A DNA stretch of 64,000 nt from JACVCJ01 sp052437175 (GTDB taxonomy: Bacteria > Bacteroidota > Bacteroidia > CAIKAF01), in assembly GCA_052437175.1 (NCBI GenBank), contig JBQVOK010000003.1:248001-312000 (forward strand). Direction: 5' to 3'. Below the pieces are notes generated by a model. That model ran no database searches. It was not told where the DNA came from and saw only the letters and a list, made by a program, of their open reading frames with translations. The position numbers and the translations under genes were made by a program. Shown piece after piece: positions 33,691-42,332 of this stretch. Position 1 is the stretch's first letter; every line of letters begins with the position of its first letter.

Positions 33691-35307
33691 ATGTTGCTCA
33701 AATCAATCTCTGTAAATCACCATAAAATATTTGGCTCAACAAAAGTTAATCTGTTCGGAGAAAGTACTCAGATAGAAAAAGATTTGACTAAGGAGCATCA
33801 TACAGACATTCTTCTAGAGATCGACAATGATATTGCAAAAAATTATTATACTTTCATTATTGGTCAAAACGGAGTTGGTAAAACTATATTATTTAGAACG
33901 ATAGTAAACTTTATTAATGCGAACGGTCCTTATGAAGAACCTAAGTTAAACGCACTAATGAATTTTTACCCTAATAGTAGAAAGTATCTTGAGTATAATT
34001 TAGATTATTCGGGTGTCTATGAACTGCAAGAATTAGATATTTACAACCATTATTCTAATACGCACGAGTTGTGGATAAAAAACTTTTTAGAATATTATAA
34101 TTCTTATCTAGTATTTATATCATCATCTTTTGAGAGAAATATAGTTCATAGAAACCCGCGATACAGAAACTTTAATTACTTATCAGATATAAACAAAACT
34201 CAGACACTTTTCCTTAAATCCTTACATAAATATAGAGGAGCGGAAGAAAAGCTTAAAGTGCTTTCGGAACTATTGAATAAGGACTCAATTAACTGGAAGT
34301 TCAGTGGATATTTAGAATTGGCTGCAACTACTAGTGATGATGATAACAAAATATTTGTACTACAGAATAAAAACCACGTAAATATATTTAATTTTTTAAG
34401 AACCATTAAAAAGATAGAAATATCTGAAAATGAAAAATTTATTGAAGAAAATTTAGATGATATTGAAAAAAAAGTTTTTGAAGCAATATATTTTTCGGGA
34501 GTATTTTTTAAGTTTTATTTCGATTCTAATCTTTCCCTTCGAGATTTATTTCAAGAGATGAAGGATAGTAAAGTATTAATAAAAATAGAACACTTTATTA
34601 GTCAAAAAACAAGCGACCCTAAGATTGAAAATCATTTAAATATTCGCATACCTAAAACGGAAAAGGATGATTGGAAATTTTTATTTACAGAAATCAATGA
34701 ATTGTCTGAATTTGATGTCAATATAATATTATTGTTAGAAGACTTAAATCTAATAAACTTAACTGTTTCTTGTAATGATGTGCCTGTTAGTTATATGAGT
34801 TCTGGTGAACAAAGTATAATTAGGCTATTTAGTTATTTTGCAGACATACCAGTAAAAGAAAATCTATTGGTGTTTTTTGATGAGCCAGAAAATACGCTAC
34901 ATCCCAAATGGCAACAAAGTTTTCCTATATATTTTAAAAGGATCATAGAAGACATTTATGAGATAAAAAAATCACACTTTATTTTTTCTACACATTCTCC
35001 GCTTATTATAATGAAATCAAACTTATTAGATGATTCTAATGTTGTTAGATTTTATAAAGACGAACAAAGTAAATTTCAAAGTCACCAAATAATAAACATC
35101 AAGTCATTCAGTATTGAGGAGGTTTTACTCGATGAATTTAAAATCTCATACAGAGATCAAGAAATTGAATTGGGCGTAAATAAGATTTTGTCTGAAAGGA
35201 ATGATAAGATAATGGGAAATAACGATCCTATTTATTCTATAGAAAAGTCTTTTGAACTCAAAGATAAGATAAATGAATTGTTCAATTCTATAAAGTCTGG
35301 ACAATGA
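33691..35307 (+). CDS. ptuA: Septu-like ABC/SMC-type ATPase (PtuA-like), anti-phage defence
   Basis: A 538-residue AAA/ABC-type ATPase of the overlapping-lysogenisation/RecF-like class: Walker A IGQNGVGKT (57-65), a long helical insert (about 100-340), signature MSSGEQS (369-375), Walker B LLVFFDEPEN (392-401) with TLHP, and H-loop FSTHSP (432-437). It is markedly AT-rich relative to genes on either side, which supports recent acquisition. Its 3' end overlaps the HNH gene by four bases. ATPase plus HNH nuclease in this order is the hallmark of Septu (PtuAB), which blocks phage; Septu ATPases are also found as retron effectors. Assignment to Septu is by architecture; no reverse transcriptase is present. 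Confidence 0.8.
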   Translation: MLLKSISVNHHKIFGSTKVNLFGESTQIEKDLTKEHHTDILLEIDNDIAKNYYTFIIGQNGVGKTILFRTIVNFINANGPYEEPKLNALMNFYPNSRKYLEYNLDYSGVYELQELDIYNHYSNTHELWIKNFLEYYNSYLVFISSSFERNIVHRNPRYRNFNYLSDINKTQTLFLKSLHKYRGAEEKLKVLSELLNKDSINWKFSGYLELAATTSDDDNKIFVLQNKNHVNIFNFLRTIKKIEISENEKFIEENLDDIEKKVFEAIYFSGVFFKFYFDSNLSLRDLFQEMKDSKVLIKIEHFISQKTSDPKIENHLNIRIPKTEKDDWKFLFTEINELSEFDVNIILLLEDLNLINLTVSCNDVPVSYMSSGEQSIIRLFSYFADIPVKENLLVFFDEPENTLHPKWQQSFPIYFKRIIEDIYEIKKSHFIFSTHSPLIIMKSNLLDDSNVVRFYKDEQSKFQSHQIINIKSFSIEEVLLDEFKISYRDQEIELGVNKILSERNDKIMGNNDPIYSIEKSFELKDKINELFNSIKSGQ

Positions 35308-36032
35308 GATTTGTAGAAAAAAACAAATTGTCTAATACATTAGTTATTGAAGCCCAAGTATTATTAAACGCCTCAAATCATTACAATCAAAGTGATAGAG
35401 TAAAAGATATTATCCGATCTATATATTCTAGTTGTTGTGCTTTTTGCGAATGTTCTCCAGAAGATGGGTCATTTTTCCAAATAGAGCATTTTTATCCGAA
35501 AAACATCAAGAGGTTCAGGAAGTATGCAAAAAGTATAGAAAATTTGCACTACTCGTGTCAACGTTGCAACACATTAAAAGGTAGAAAAGTTCATTTAAAT
35601 ATTTTTTCACCAAACTATTTTCTTCATTCAAGTTCTTGGATCGAGACCAGTTTTCAAAAAATAGAAAAAGAGTTATATTATGTTGGACATCTACTATTTA
35701 GTTCGAATTCAAAGTCCTTTTCTGTAGACAGAGGGAAAGAGACGATTCAACTATTTGACCTTAACAATGTCAATGGTTCGATAAGAAGCAGTAGGCAACA
35801 TTTAATCGAAAGCCGGTTACGGATTTATGAAATAGTTTATAAAATACTAACTGCTCTATTTGAACTTATTTCAAATTATAAAAAAGAGAATAACAATGCG
35901 ATAGAGATACTCTTTTCTATTGTGATTAAATATACAAATAGGACATCTCATTTTTCTACAATGATAATTCATAATTATGGATCTGATATTTATAAACTTT
36001 TAAATATTTACTTAGTAAAGAAGAAAAAATAG
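35304..36032 (+). CDS. ptuB: Septu-like HNH endonuclease (PtuB-like), anti-phage defence
   Basis: A 242-residue nuclease. The HNH module spans about 44-95: C45-x2-C48 (CAFCECSPEDG), the catalytic pair E61-H62 (QIEHFYPK), then N80-x-H82 and C85-x2-C88-N89 (LHYSCQRCNTLKGRK), which forms the zinc site. After it a mostly helical region rich in Lys and Ile runs to a basic end KKKK. The fold and partner match the TIGR02646-type PtuB proteins known in Septu and retron-Septu systems. Start codon overlaps the ATPase stop (ATGA), so the two are made together. Probable effector that cleaves nucleic acid when the ATPase senses phage. Confidence 0.8.
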   Translation: MRFVEKNKLSNTLVIEAQVLLNASNHYNQSDRVKDIIRSIYSSCCAFCECSPEDGSFFQIEHFYPKNIKRFRKYAKSIENLHYSCQRCNTLKGRKVHLNIFSPNYFLHSSSWIETSFQKIEKELYYVGHLLFSSNSKSFSVDRGKETIQLFDLNNVNGSIRSSRQHLIESRLRIYEIVYKILTALFELISNYKKENNNAIEILFSIVIKYTNRTSHFSTMIIHNYGSDIYKLLNIYLVKKKK

Positions 36033-36093
36033 TGGATAAAGCATATCTGATTTTATGAATATTATCAACATAAAAATACTATATAAAATCAAG

Positions 36094-36171
36094 ATGTTTT
36101 CCGAATTGCGGCCTCTGGCCGACTGGATCGAGGAGACCTTCGGGCTACACCCATTAATTTCTTGGGAATAA
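36094..36171 (+). pseudogene. Fragment of a gene like the one at 38253
   Basis: A 25-codon frame (MFSELRPLADWIEETFG...) that matches the start of the unknown protein at 38253 (MPTELQPLADWISETFG, nucleotides near 38313) and then stops. The rest of the 244-base stretch 36033-36276 holds no gene. It is best read as the residue of a duplicated or inserted copy, left beside the Septu cassette. Confidence 0.55.
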
Positions 36172-36276
36172 GAAAATCACAGCTATGTCTGGATTAGTAA
36201 GGCAATAGCTTTCTGTGGTTCAAAATACGTATATTTAAACCGTATTTTTCGTATCCACATCACACACCAGCACGCT

Positions 36277-37677
36277 ATGCGTTCCGTATCTAAAATGAAA
36301 CAAGCACTATTAAAAAGCACAACCTCTGCTTTTTTTGCAATCCTTTTTGCAGGCTGTGGTTCAGACAAACCCAATTCAACTCCAACGCCTGCGGAAAGAA
36401 TTACGTTCCCGTCTGTTGAGTATACGATATCTGCAGCAGCAGATACCACCCTGTTTGGAGAACAGGGTACTCGTTTATTCATAGAGCAGGGTACGTTTCA
36501 GTTTGCCGACGGTACGCCGGTGACCGATTCCATACAAATAACGCTGAAAGAGTTCTATGAAAAGTCGGATATAGCACTGGCGGATCTTTCCACGGAATCG
36601 AACGGGAAACTGTTGGAAACAGGCGGAATGCTGCATATCGCGGCTACTTCCCGAGGGCAGGAAATTAGAATTAAAAGCGACAAGCGTATTGTGGTGCATT
36701 TCCCCAAGCCTAAAGATAGCGATAAAGAGATGAACCTGTTTTATGCCCAAAGTGCTACGGATTCTTCGGTCAGCAGTTGGGAAATTGATACGGTAAACCT
36801 GGTAAAAAGAACCCTTAGAATTGGTGCCTATGCCTGGAATGTTCTGGCAGAGGATGATCCAACAACGTATAATTTTACGCCTAAAAACAAACCAGATACC
36901 GGTTATTACTGGAATCCCCTGGATTTATACCTGAATACCTTTACTTTTTCTCCGGAAACAAAAAAAGAAATAGAATCGAATCTTAATAGCCCCACGTATC
37001 CTGAATTATCTTCCTGGAATGATTATGGTATTGAATGCGAAATGTCGATAACAAAAGAGGGCTATATTAAAAACCCCCAAGTGAATTCTAAGGTTTCAGG
37101 GTCAACCCGGAAAGAAATTATCTCTTTTCTAAAGAATCTTCCGCAATTAGAACCTGGAAAAAACAAGAACGGCGAGATCATTGAAAGAACAGGACTACTG
37201 TTTATAAAGGGTGGAAATATTGTGCCGCTTTACAAATCGAGTGAAGCATACCTGAAGTCCTTTGACAAAAAATATGCCCGTTTTGAAAAGACGCCCGTTA
37301 AAAATATGGACGATGCAGAACTGGACTACTATATTTTTAGTGTAGCTAAATTAGGCTGGATCAACTGTGACCGCTTCTTAGAATTGGAGAATACGATTGA
37401 TTACATTGTCCAGTTGCCCGCGAGTAGTGATACAAAGTTGAAAATGGTGTTTTCAGACATCGACGGGGTATTAATGGCAAAAGTACGTAACGGCCACTAT
37501 GCTTTTTCCGGGGTTCCTTCTGGCCGGCAGGTTACCCTTGTAGCGATTAAGAATACCGGTGCAAAACTTCAGACCGCATTTAAAAGTGTTGCCATTACCA
37601 ATACTCCGCTGACAGATTTAGCCTTTACAGAAACGACTTTGGCAGAACTGAGGCAGAATCTTGAAAAGCTTAATTAG
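36277..37677 (+). CDS. Putative lipoprotein of unknown function
   Basis: A 466-residue exported protein; either the first ATG or the one at 36295 (MKQALLKS) starts a signal peptide ending in lipobox FAGC. Near the N-terminus is a strand-rich domain (about 50-130: DTTLFGEQGTRLFIEQGTFQFADGTPVTDSIQITLKEFY) of a kind that recurs at the start of many Bacteroidota lipoproteins. A second segment (about 245-300: ECEMSITKEGYIKNPQVNSKV...) resembles TonB C-terminal-like repeats. The C-terminal part is not recognised. It is followed 21 bases later by another unknown gene. Confidence 0.75.
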   Translation: MRSVSKMKQALLKSTTSAFFAILFAGCGSDKPNSTPTPAERITFPSVEYTISAAADTTLFGEQGTRLFIEQGTFQFADGTPVTDSIQITLKEFYEKSDIALADLSTESNGKLLETGGMLHIAATSRGQEIRIKSDKRIVVHFPKPKDSDKEMNLFYAQSATDSSVSSWEIDTVNLVKRTLRIGAYAWNVLAEDDPTTYNFTPKNKPDTGYYWNPLDLYLNTFTFSPETKKEIESNLNSPTYPELSSWNDYGIECEMSITKEGYIKNPQVNSKVSGSTRKEIISFLKNLPQLEPGKNKNGEIIERTGLLFIKGGNIVPLYKSSEAYLKSFDKKYARFEKTPVKNMDDAELDYYIFSVAKLGWINCDRFLELENTIDYIVQLPASSDTKLKMVFSDIDGVLMAKVRNGHYAFSGVPSGRQVTLVAIKNTGAKLQTAFKSVAITNTPLTDLAFTETTLAELRQNLEKLN

Positions 37678-37698
37678 GCGAATTAGCATCAATAGAGT

Positions 37699-38214
37699 AT
37701 GAGTATGGACTTTCATACTATTTTTGAACATGTAATTCCTATGACGGATTTCCCGCTCCGGTGGCGTTTTACCGATGGGTCATTGCCCGATCAGCATTTA
37801 GAACAGCTAATGCCCCTGGATAGTAATGCCGCCCGGTTTTTATGGGATTATATTGCACAGACAAATCTACATAGCGAAGTTCCTTTCCGGAAAGACTTTT
37901 TTAAAACAATAGATAAAGCAAAAATTTTAGAAGGCAATGAAAAGGAAATTAAAAAGTGGCTTTACAAAAGAGCCCTGCCGTTCGATAAGCCGGTATTTCT
38001 TTCCTGGCAGCCTACCGAAGCGATGATCGCCCCCTGGAAGCTCCTGGTAAAATACTTTGACAGCTTTTATTACCCGGGTTCTGATGATCTGACCGTTATG
38101 GAAGAGAGTTTAAACTGGGCCTTGCTGTTTTATCATGAAGATGAAATCTATTTTGGAACAAACACCCTATTTAAGCCGGATGAAACGTTTGCGGATATTG
38201 ATTTCATTTGGTAA
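37699..38214 (+). CDS. Protein of unknown function (171 aa)
   Basis: Cytoplasmic 171-residue protein with no signal peptide, rich in Trp, Phe and Asp: RWRFTDGSLPDQHLE, FLSWQPTEAMIAPWKLLVKYFDSFYYPGSDDLTV and FYHEDEIYFGTNTLF are the best landmarks. The latter half (Asp-rich turns, YFG) is reminiscent of immunity proteins found in accessory regions, but I cannot name a family. It lies 21 bases after the lipoprotein gene in the same direction and is probably co-transcribed. Confidence 0.6.
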   Translation: MSMDFHTIFEHVIPMTDFPLRWRFTDGSLPDQHLEQLMPLDSNAARFLWDYIAQTNLHSEVPFRKDFFKTIDKAKILEGNEKEIKKWLYKRALPFDKPVFLSWQPTEAMIAPWKLLVKYFDSFYYPGSDDLTVMEESLNWALLFYHEDEIYFGTNTLFKPDETFADIDFIW

Positions 38215-38252
38215 ATTTTTCAGTAATTTTCTCTGGAATTAAAAAATAAATA

Positions 38253-38930
38253 ATGCTCACTCCATCCTCCCCGGAATACGCCCAAACCAAACAGATCCTT
38301 CTCGGCAAAGCCCAGATGCCGACGGAGTTGCAGCCCCTGGCCGACTGGATCAGTGAGACCTTTGGCGTGCAGGTGATTAATATCTGGCGGGATGCCATCG
38401 ATAACGGTACCAGACCCCGCCTGGGCATTATTTTTGAGACGGAGGAGGAATCAGACAGCTTTCACAACAAAGACCCCTATTCCGGCTGGAACGAGGAAAA
38501 GCAGAACCGCATTGCGGCCCGTTACCGGCAACTTTTACTGGAAAACCCGGAGTTGCACAGCCAAGACCCTTACCGCATGAACCCCGCCTGGGTGTATTTT
38601 GCGGCCTTTAAACCCGCTGCCATTACCGAGATCAACGAAGGTGTACCAGCAGAGCAGGTAAACGAACTGCTGCGGCAGATCAATAACCCCGACATCTGGT
38701 ATATAGCCCGGGCCTTTGGCGGTGTGGGCTTTTTCGTATACACGGATGCACAACTTAAAAAGTATAAAGACAGCGCCGAGCGCAAACAATGGGCCGATGC
38801 TTATTTTACCCTGCTGAAGTTCTACGATGAGTTCGGCTACCTGGAACGCGACAAATTCGATATCTACCTCGACAGCAAGGAAAATTTCGACACCCATTAC
38901 CAGGGTAACTGGTATTACTATTACAAATGA
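38253..38930 (+). CDS. Protein of unknown function (225 aa)
   Basis: Cytoplasmic 225-residue protein without recognisable motif. Visible segments: PLADWISETFGVQVINIWRDAIDNGTRPRLGIIFETEEE, a charged middle, then YIARAFGGVGFFVYTDAQLKKY and ERDKFDIYLDSKENFD near a Tyr-rich end (GNWYYYYK). GC content is like the host. A shortened copy of its N-terminal part lies at 36094. Position in the defence island is suggestive only. Confidence 0.6.
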   Translation: MLTPSSPEYAQTKQILLGKAQMPTELQPLADWISETFGVQVINIWRDAIDNGTRPRLGIIFETEEESDSFHNKDPYSGWNEEKQNRIAARYRQLLLENPELHSQDPYRMNPAWVYFAAFKPAAITEINEGVPAEQVNELLRQINNPDIWYIARAFGGVGFFVYTDAQLKKYKDSAERKQWADAYFTLLKFYDEFGYLERDKFDIYLDSKENFDTHYQGNWYYYYK

Positions 38931-39108
38931 ACAGATAAAGATTCCGTTGTGTTTGGAGGACGAAATGATTATCTTATGCTTAGGTTGGTAGCTGCAACAG
39001 CGAAGAATCTGGAATAACCGGGCCGCCGTTTGCAGGATATCTTTTCTCTTTTTTTTGACAGTGCCGATTAATTAACTATTTTTATTAACCCTTTTCGTTA
39101 ATAATATT

Positions 39109-39116
39109 TACCTTTG
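39109..39116 (+). promoter_or_regulatory. -7 promoter box of the higBA operon
   Basis: TACCTTTG, full match to TAnnTTTG, only two bases before the GTG start at 39119. The transcript would begin within or after the start codon, so a leaderless message is likely. Confidence 0.55.
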
Positions 39117-39118
39117 CA

Positions 39119-39463
39119 GTGGAGATACATTACCAGAGCAAAAAACTACAAAAGCAGCTTACGGACCCTAAGGAAATGCTGAGATCCTTTGGTTCACTGG
39201 CGCGTAAGGTAAATCAAAGACTCAAAGAGCTGGGCGATGCGGGCAATTTAGCGGTCATGCGAACCATTCCGGCAGCACGATGCCATGAACTGACGGGCAA
39301 TCGCAAGGGGCAATTATCAGTAAGCGTTTCAGACAATTACCGGCTGATTTTTGAACCCTGCCAGGAGCCGGTTCCGAAGAAAGAAGACGGCGGATTACAT
39401 TGGGAAGAAGTCACCCGCATCCGGATCAACGAAATAGAAGACTATCACACAGGCAAAAGGTAA
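39119..39463 (+). CDS. higB: HigB-like (RelE/ParE superfamily) toxin
   Basis: Ribosome-dependent mRNA interferase-type toxin of 114 residues, starting with GTG. The N-terminus (V)EIHYQSKKLQKQLTDPKEM fits the HigB group; the first in-frame ATG, at 39175, would cut away this conserved opening. The core KVNQRLKELGDAGNLAVMRTIPAARCHELTGNRKGQLSVSVSDNYRLIFEP carries the RelE-like fold with Arg/Lys positions and the terminal EEVTRIRINEIEDYH. The antitoxin follows after nine bases. Reversed gene order (toxin first) is the standard for higBA. Confidence 0.85.
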   Translation: MEIHYQSKKLQKQLTDPKEMLRSFGSLARKVNQRLKELGDAGNLAVMRTIPAARCHELTGNRKGQLSVSVSDNYRLIFEPCQEPVPKKEDGGLHWEEVTRIRINEIEDYHTGKR

Positions 39464-39472
39464 CTACGCAAT

Positions 39473-40564
39473 ATGGCAACAACACTTCAAATAGCAAAAT
39501 CACTCCTCTCTCCCCCGGGCGATACCATACAGGAACATATCGATTTTATAGGTATGAGCCAGGCGGAACTTGCCGAACGCATGGGCCGGCCCAAAGAGAA
39601 GATCAATGATATCATTAAAGGAAGAGAGCCCATTACAACGGCCACGGCTTTTCAGCTGGAGAACGTGTTGGGTATTCTGGCAGATTTCTGGCTGAACAGG
39701 GAAAGCACCTACCGTAAAGAACTGTATGAGTTGCAGCTGCAGGAAGATAGAGAAGAAGAACGGGACTGGCTGAACGCGTTTCCTGTAAATGAAATGCGAA
39801 AATTAGGCTGGCTGCCGGACACCAGAGAAAAGCACGTCTTAACAGACCGGTTATTGAAATTTTTTTCGGTAGCGTCGAAAGACGAATGGGAAAGAATTTA
39901 TATCGGCGAAGAGGTCTCCGTAGCTTTCCGGATTTCTCTGGCACACACACAAAGCCCTCATGCGGTTTCCGCATGGTTGCGCAGAGGTGAAATACAGGCA
40001 AAAGAGCTTGAAACGGCTGAGTTTGACAAAAAGAAATTCAAAGAGGCACTGGCAGAAATTAAAGAACTGGCATTTGCGATGCCGCCTGATTTTCCGCGGC
40101 AATTGCAACAAATTTGTGCGGGTTGCGGAGTGGCCGTGGTATTTACACAAAACCTGCCCAAAGCACCCATAAGCGGCGCAACGCGCTGGGTGTACAATAA
40201 GCCTCTTATTCAACTGTCGGGCCGCTTTAAGACCAACGACCATTTTTGGTTTACTTTTTTTCATGAAGCGGCACATATACTGCTGCACGGGAAGAAGGAT
40301 ATTTTCCTGGAAAATGTAAAAGGAACCGAAACCGACCAGGCAAAAGAAGAGGAGGCAGATGCATTTGCGGCAAAAATATTGCTGGCAGAGAGCGAGCTGA
40401 AGGAAATCATAGATGCCTTGCCACTGACGGAAGAAGAGATTTATGATTATGCCGAAAAATTCAGAACACCTGCCGGAATTATCGTTGGCAGACTTCAACG
40501 TTTAAAACATATACCCTTTCATGCCGGCAATGGCTGCAAGGAGAAACTTGATTTATTTCATTGA
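39473..40564 (+). CDS. higA: HigA antitoxin fused to an ImmA/IrrE metalloprotease domain
   Basis: A 363-residue protein. Residues about 15-75 are the HigA-type HTH (IDFIGMSQAELAERMGRPKEKINDIIKG...TAFQLENVLGI), and residues about 200-350 are an ImmA/IrrE-like zinc peptidase with HEAAH (264-268), preceded by WFTFF and followed by EEEADAFAAKILL. A helical middle (about 80-195) links the two. Plain HigA is about 100 residues, so this is a long fused form. The protease half may trigger toxin release on stress by cutting a repressor or itself, as ImmA does; inferred. Confidence 0.85.
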   Translation: MATTLQIAKSLLSPPGDTIQEHIDFIGMSQAELAERMGRPKEKINDIIKGREPITTATAFQLENVLGILADFWLNRESTYRKELYELQLQEDREEERDWLNAFPVNEMRKLGWLPDTREKHVLTDRLLKFFSVASKDEWERIYIGEEVSVAFRISLAHTQSPHAVSAWLRRGEIQAKELETAEFDKKKFKEALAEIKELAFAMPPDFPRQLQQICAGCGVAVVFTQNLPKAPISGATRWVYNKPLIQLSGRFKTNDHFWFTFFHEAAHILLHGKKDIFLENVKGTETDQAKEEEADAFAAKILLAESELKEIIDALPLTEEEIYDYAEKFRTPAGIIVGRLQRLKHIPFHAGNGCKEKLDLFH

Positions 40565-40705
40565 GATCGTAAGGAAAAGAACCCGGTTCTGTGTGTAAAA
40601 ATAAGAACTGTAGGATTCTGTCTAATCTGGCTTTTCTTTTCCGACACTGCCACAGGGTTGTCAGCCGCCGTTTGCAACTTTGCTGTATACCTAAACGATA
40701 CCGCC

Positions 40706-41110
40706 ATGCAGAAAAGCGTTGTAAACCCCACCGAGATCAAAGACGGCAAACCCGCCGTATACGCCCGCAACCGGGAAGAATGGCGCCGCTGGCTCCGGCA
40801 GAACGCCGCCTCGGGCACGCCCGTCTGGCTCATCCTCTTTCACAAAAAAAGTGCCGTGGAATCGGTAAACCTGGTCGAGGCCACGGAAGAAGCGCTTTGC
40901 TTCGGCTGGATTGACAGTCTGTGCAAAAAACGGGACGCGGAAAGTTATTACCTCACCTTTTCGCCCCGCAACCCCAAACGCAGTAACTGGAGTGCCCCGA
41001 ACCGGGAACGCGCGGAGCGCATGATCCGCGAAGGCCGTATGACGGAAGCCGGGCAACGCCTCATCGACCTGGCCAAAGCCTCCGGGAAATGGCAGAAAGC
41101 GCTTGTGTGA
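40706..41110 (+). CDS. YdeI/OmpD-associated family protein, short form
   Basis: A 134-residue cytoplasmic protein from MQKSVVNPTEI at 40706 (an earlier ATG at 40658 adds poorly conserved residues). The centre has WLILFHKKSAVESVNLVEATEEALCFGWIDSL and YYLTFSPRNPKRSNWS, the diagnostic region of the YdeI family, which has been tied to resistance to cationic peptides and bacteriocins. Typical members are about 190 residues, so this form lacks the C-terminal third or the family here is short. Role unproven. Confidence 0.8.
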   Translation: MQKSVVNPTEIKDGKPAVYARNREEWRRWLRQNAASGTPVWLILFHKKSAVESVNLVEATEEALCFGWIDSLCKKRDAESYYLTFSPRNPKRSNWSAPNRERAERMIREGRMTEAGQRLIDLAKASGKWQKALV

Positions 41111-41133
41111 ATGGCAAAAGGGTCGTACCTTTC
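41103..41133 (+). promoter_or_regulatory. Possible promoter of the YCII-like gene
   Basis: TTG at 41103-41105, 20 bases, then TACCTTTC (41126-41133), one base off TAnnTTTG; the ATG lies 43 bases further. Confidence 0.35.
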
Positions 41134-41175
41134 CGTAGAGAGATTACCATAGAATAAACGGAAAAACAACCCATC

Positions 41176-41532
41176 ATGGAAGAATATGCACTGATCATGC
41201 GGCACGAGAACGGGGCAGAGGTAGCCTCGCCCGAACAGATGGCCCGCTGGATGGAACAGACCCGCAACTGGATCGCCGGCATGGCCGCACAACACAAATT
41301 TGTAAAAGGTACGGGACTGCTCTTCGACGATGCCTGTGTGCTCAGCAACCACAACGGGCAACTGCTGCTGAGCGACGGCGCTTTCGGGGAGAAAAAGCAG
41401 ACCATCGGCGGACTGATCATTATCCGTGCCGAATCGCCGGAAGAAGCCGCCACCTTTGCCCGCGACTGTCCCGTATTGCAGGGCGAAGGCAACAGCGTGG
41501 AGATACGCCGTGTGCTGAACGGGGAAGAATGA
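41176..41532 (+). CDS. YCII-related domain protein
   Basis: A 118-residue protein of the YciI-like dimeric alpha/beta-barrel superfamily. Landmarks: YALIMRHENG, ASPEQMARWMEQTRNWIAGM, LLLSDGAFGEKKQTIGGLIIIRAESPEEAATFARDCPVLQG. The family includes enzymes that use a His-Asp pair, and DGPFAE-type members linked to sigma factors; here the DGAFGEKK segment fits the latter subgroup. No sigma factor is adjacent. Confidence 0.85.
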   Translation: MEEYALIMRHENGAEVASPEQMARWMEQTRNWIAGMAAQHKFVKGTGLLFDDACVLSNHNGQLLLSDGAFGEKKQTIGGLIIIRAESPEEAATFARDCPVLQGEGNSVEIRRVLNGEE

Positions 41533-41557
41533 TCCGGAGGCAGAGCGCTAATTTCTC

Positions 41558-41565
41558 TATATTTG
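41558..41565 (+). promoter_or_regulatory. -7 promoter box upstream of the gene at 41588
   Basis: TATATTTG, full match to TAnnTTTG, 22 bases before the ATG. No clear -33 box. Confidence 0.35.
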
Positions 41566-41587
41566 GAGACAAATCTGCTTTCACATC

Positions 41588-42181
41588 ATGACAACTATCC
41601 CTCCGAAGATCGGCCATGCCCGCCTTAAAGAAACGTATGCCGGTTTGGAAATTCAACTCCCCATGAGAGGCAAAACCTTTATTATCGTCTTTTTCAGTTT
41701 CTGGCTCTGCGGTTGGATTTTTGGGGAAGTAATGGCTTTGAAAAGCTTTGCCGACCCGACCAGCGACCCGGACTTCCCGAGGCAAATGGTGCTGCTCTGG
41801 CTGATCGCCTGGACTTTTGGGGGCATTGCCGCCATAAGCATTCTGATTACGGCGATTACATTAAAAGAAGTAATTATTATTGAGCCGGGGAAACTACAGC
41901 TGAAAAGAAGCATACCTTTTCGTAAACCGGAAATATACGATCTGCACCGGGGCAGGAATTTCTGTGCACTGCGCACAGAATCCGGAATGCCGCCTTTTAA
42001 TACCCTGAACACAATTACCCTGTTTAAAGTGAATAAAGGAAGTATCCATTTTGAGCAGGATCTTCAACTGGTTCGCTTTGCCTGGGGCCTGGATGAAATG
42101 GAAGCCCGTTTCCTTTTACACCTGCTTCTGGAGAAAAAACTGATCGCAAAAGAGCAACTGCTGCCCGGCGCTCTTTCCTAA
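41588..42181 (+). CDS. Two-helix membrane protein of unknown function
   Basis: A 197-residue protein with two transmembrane helices, about 30-50 and 70-95, enclosing a short loop, and a C-terminal soluble part with a strand pair (VIIIEPGKLQLKRSIPFRKPEIYDL) like a PH-type or bPH domain. No family recognised. Base composition is like the host. Confidence 0.65.
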   Translation: MTTIPPKIGHARLKETYAGLEIQLPMRGKTFIIVFFSFWLCGWIFGEVMALKSFADPTSDPDFPRQMVLLWLIAWTFGGIAAISILITAITLKEVIIIEPGKLQLKRSIPFRKPEIYDLHRGRNFCALRTESGMPPFNTLNTITLFKVNKGSIHFEQDLQLVRFAWGLDEMEARFLLHLLLEKKLIAKEQLLPGALS

Positions 42182-42332
42182 CCTGTGTAAAATGACAAAC
42201 CCCATCCGTTCCTATTTAGAAGCCTTTGGGATGCGACCCACAAATATTGCTCGGAATACCCGGAAGTACTGTGATTGTTCTAAAAATGGATACGTCCCAA
42301 TAGTAAAATAATTAATTGTAATGTAAAAGAAC

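Noticed and set aside
33691..36032. Part of a retron
   Set aside because: PtuAB-like pairs occur as retron effectors, but no reverse transcriptase or msr/msd-like inverted repeat was found within 3 kb on either side.
42192..42311. A 39-codon open frame before the AbiV-like gene
   Set aside because: No family match, short, and no good promoter. It could be the remnant of a gene, but nothing supports it as functional.
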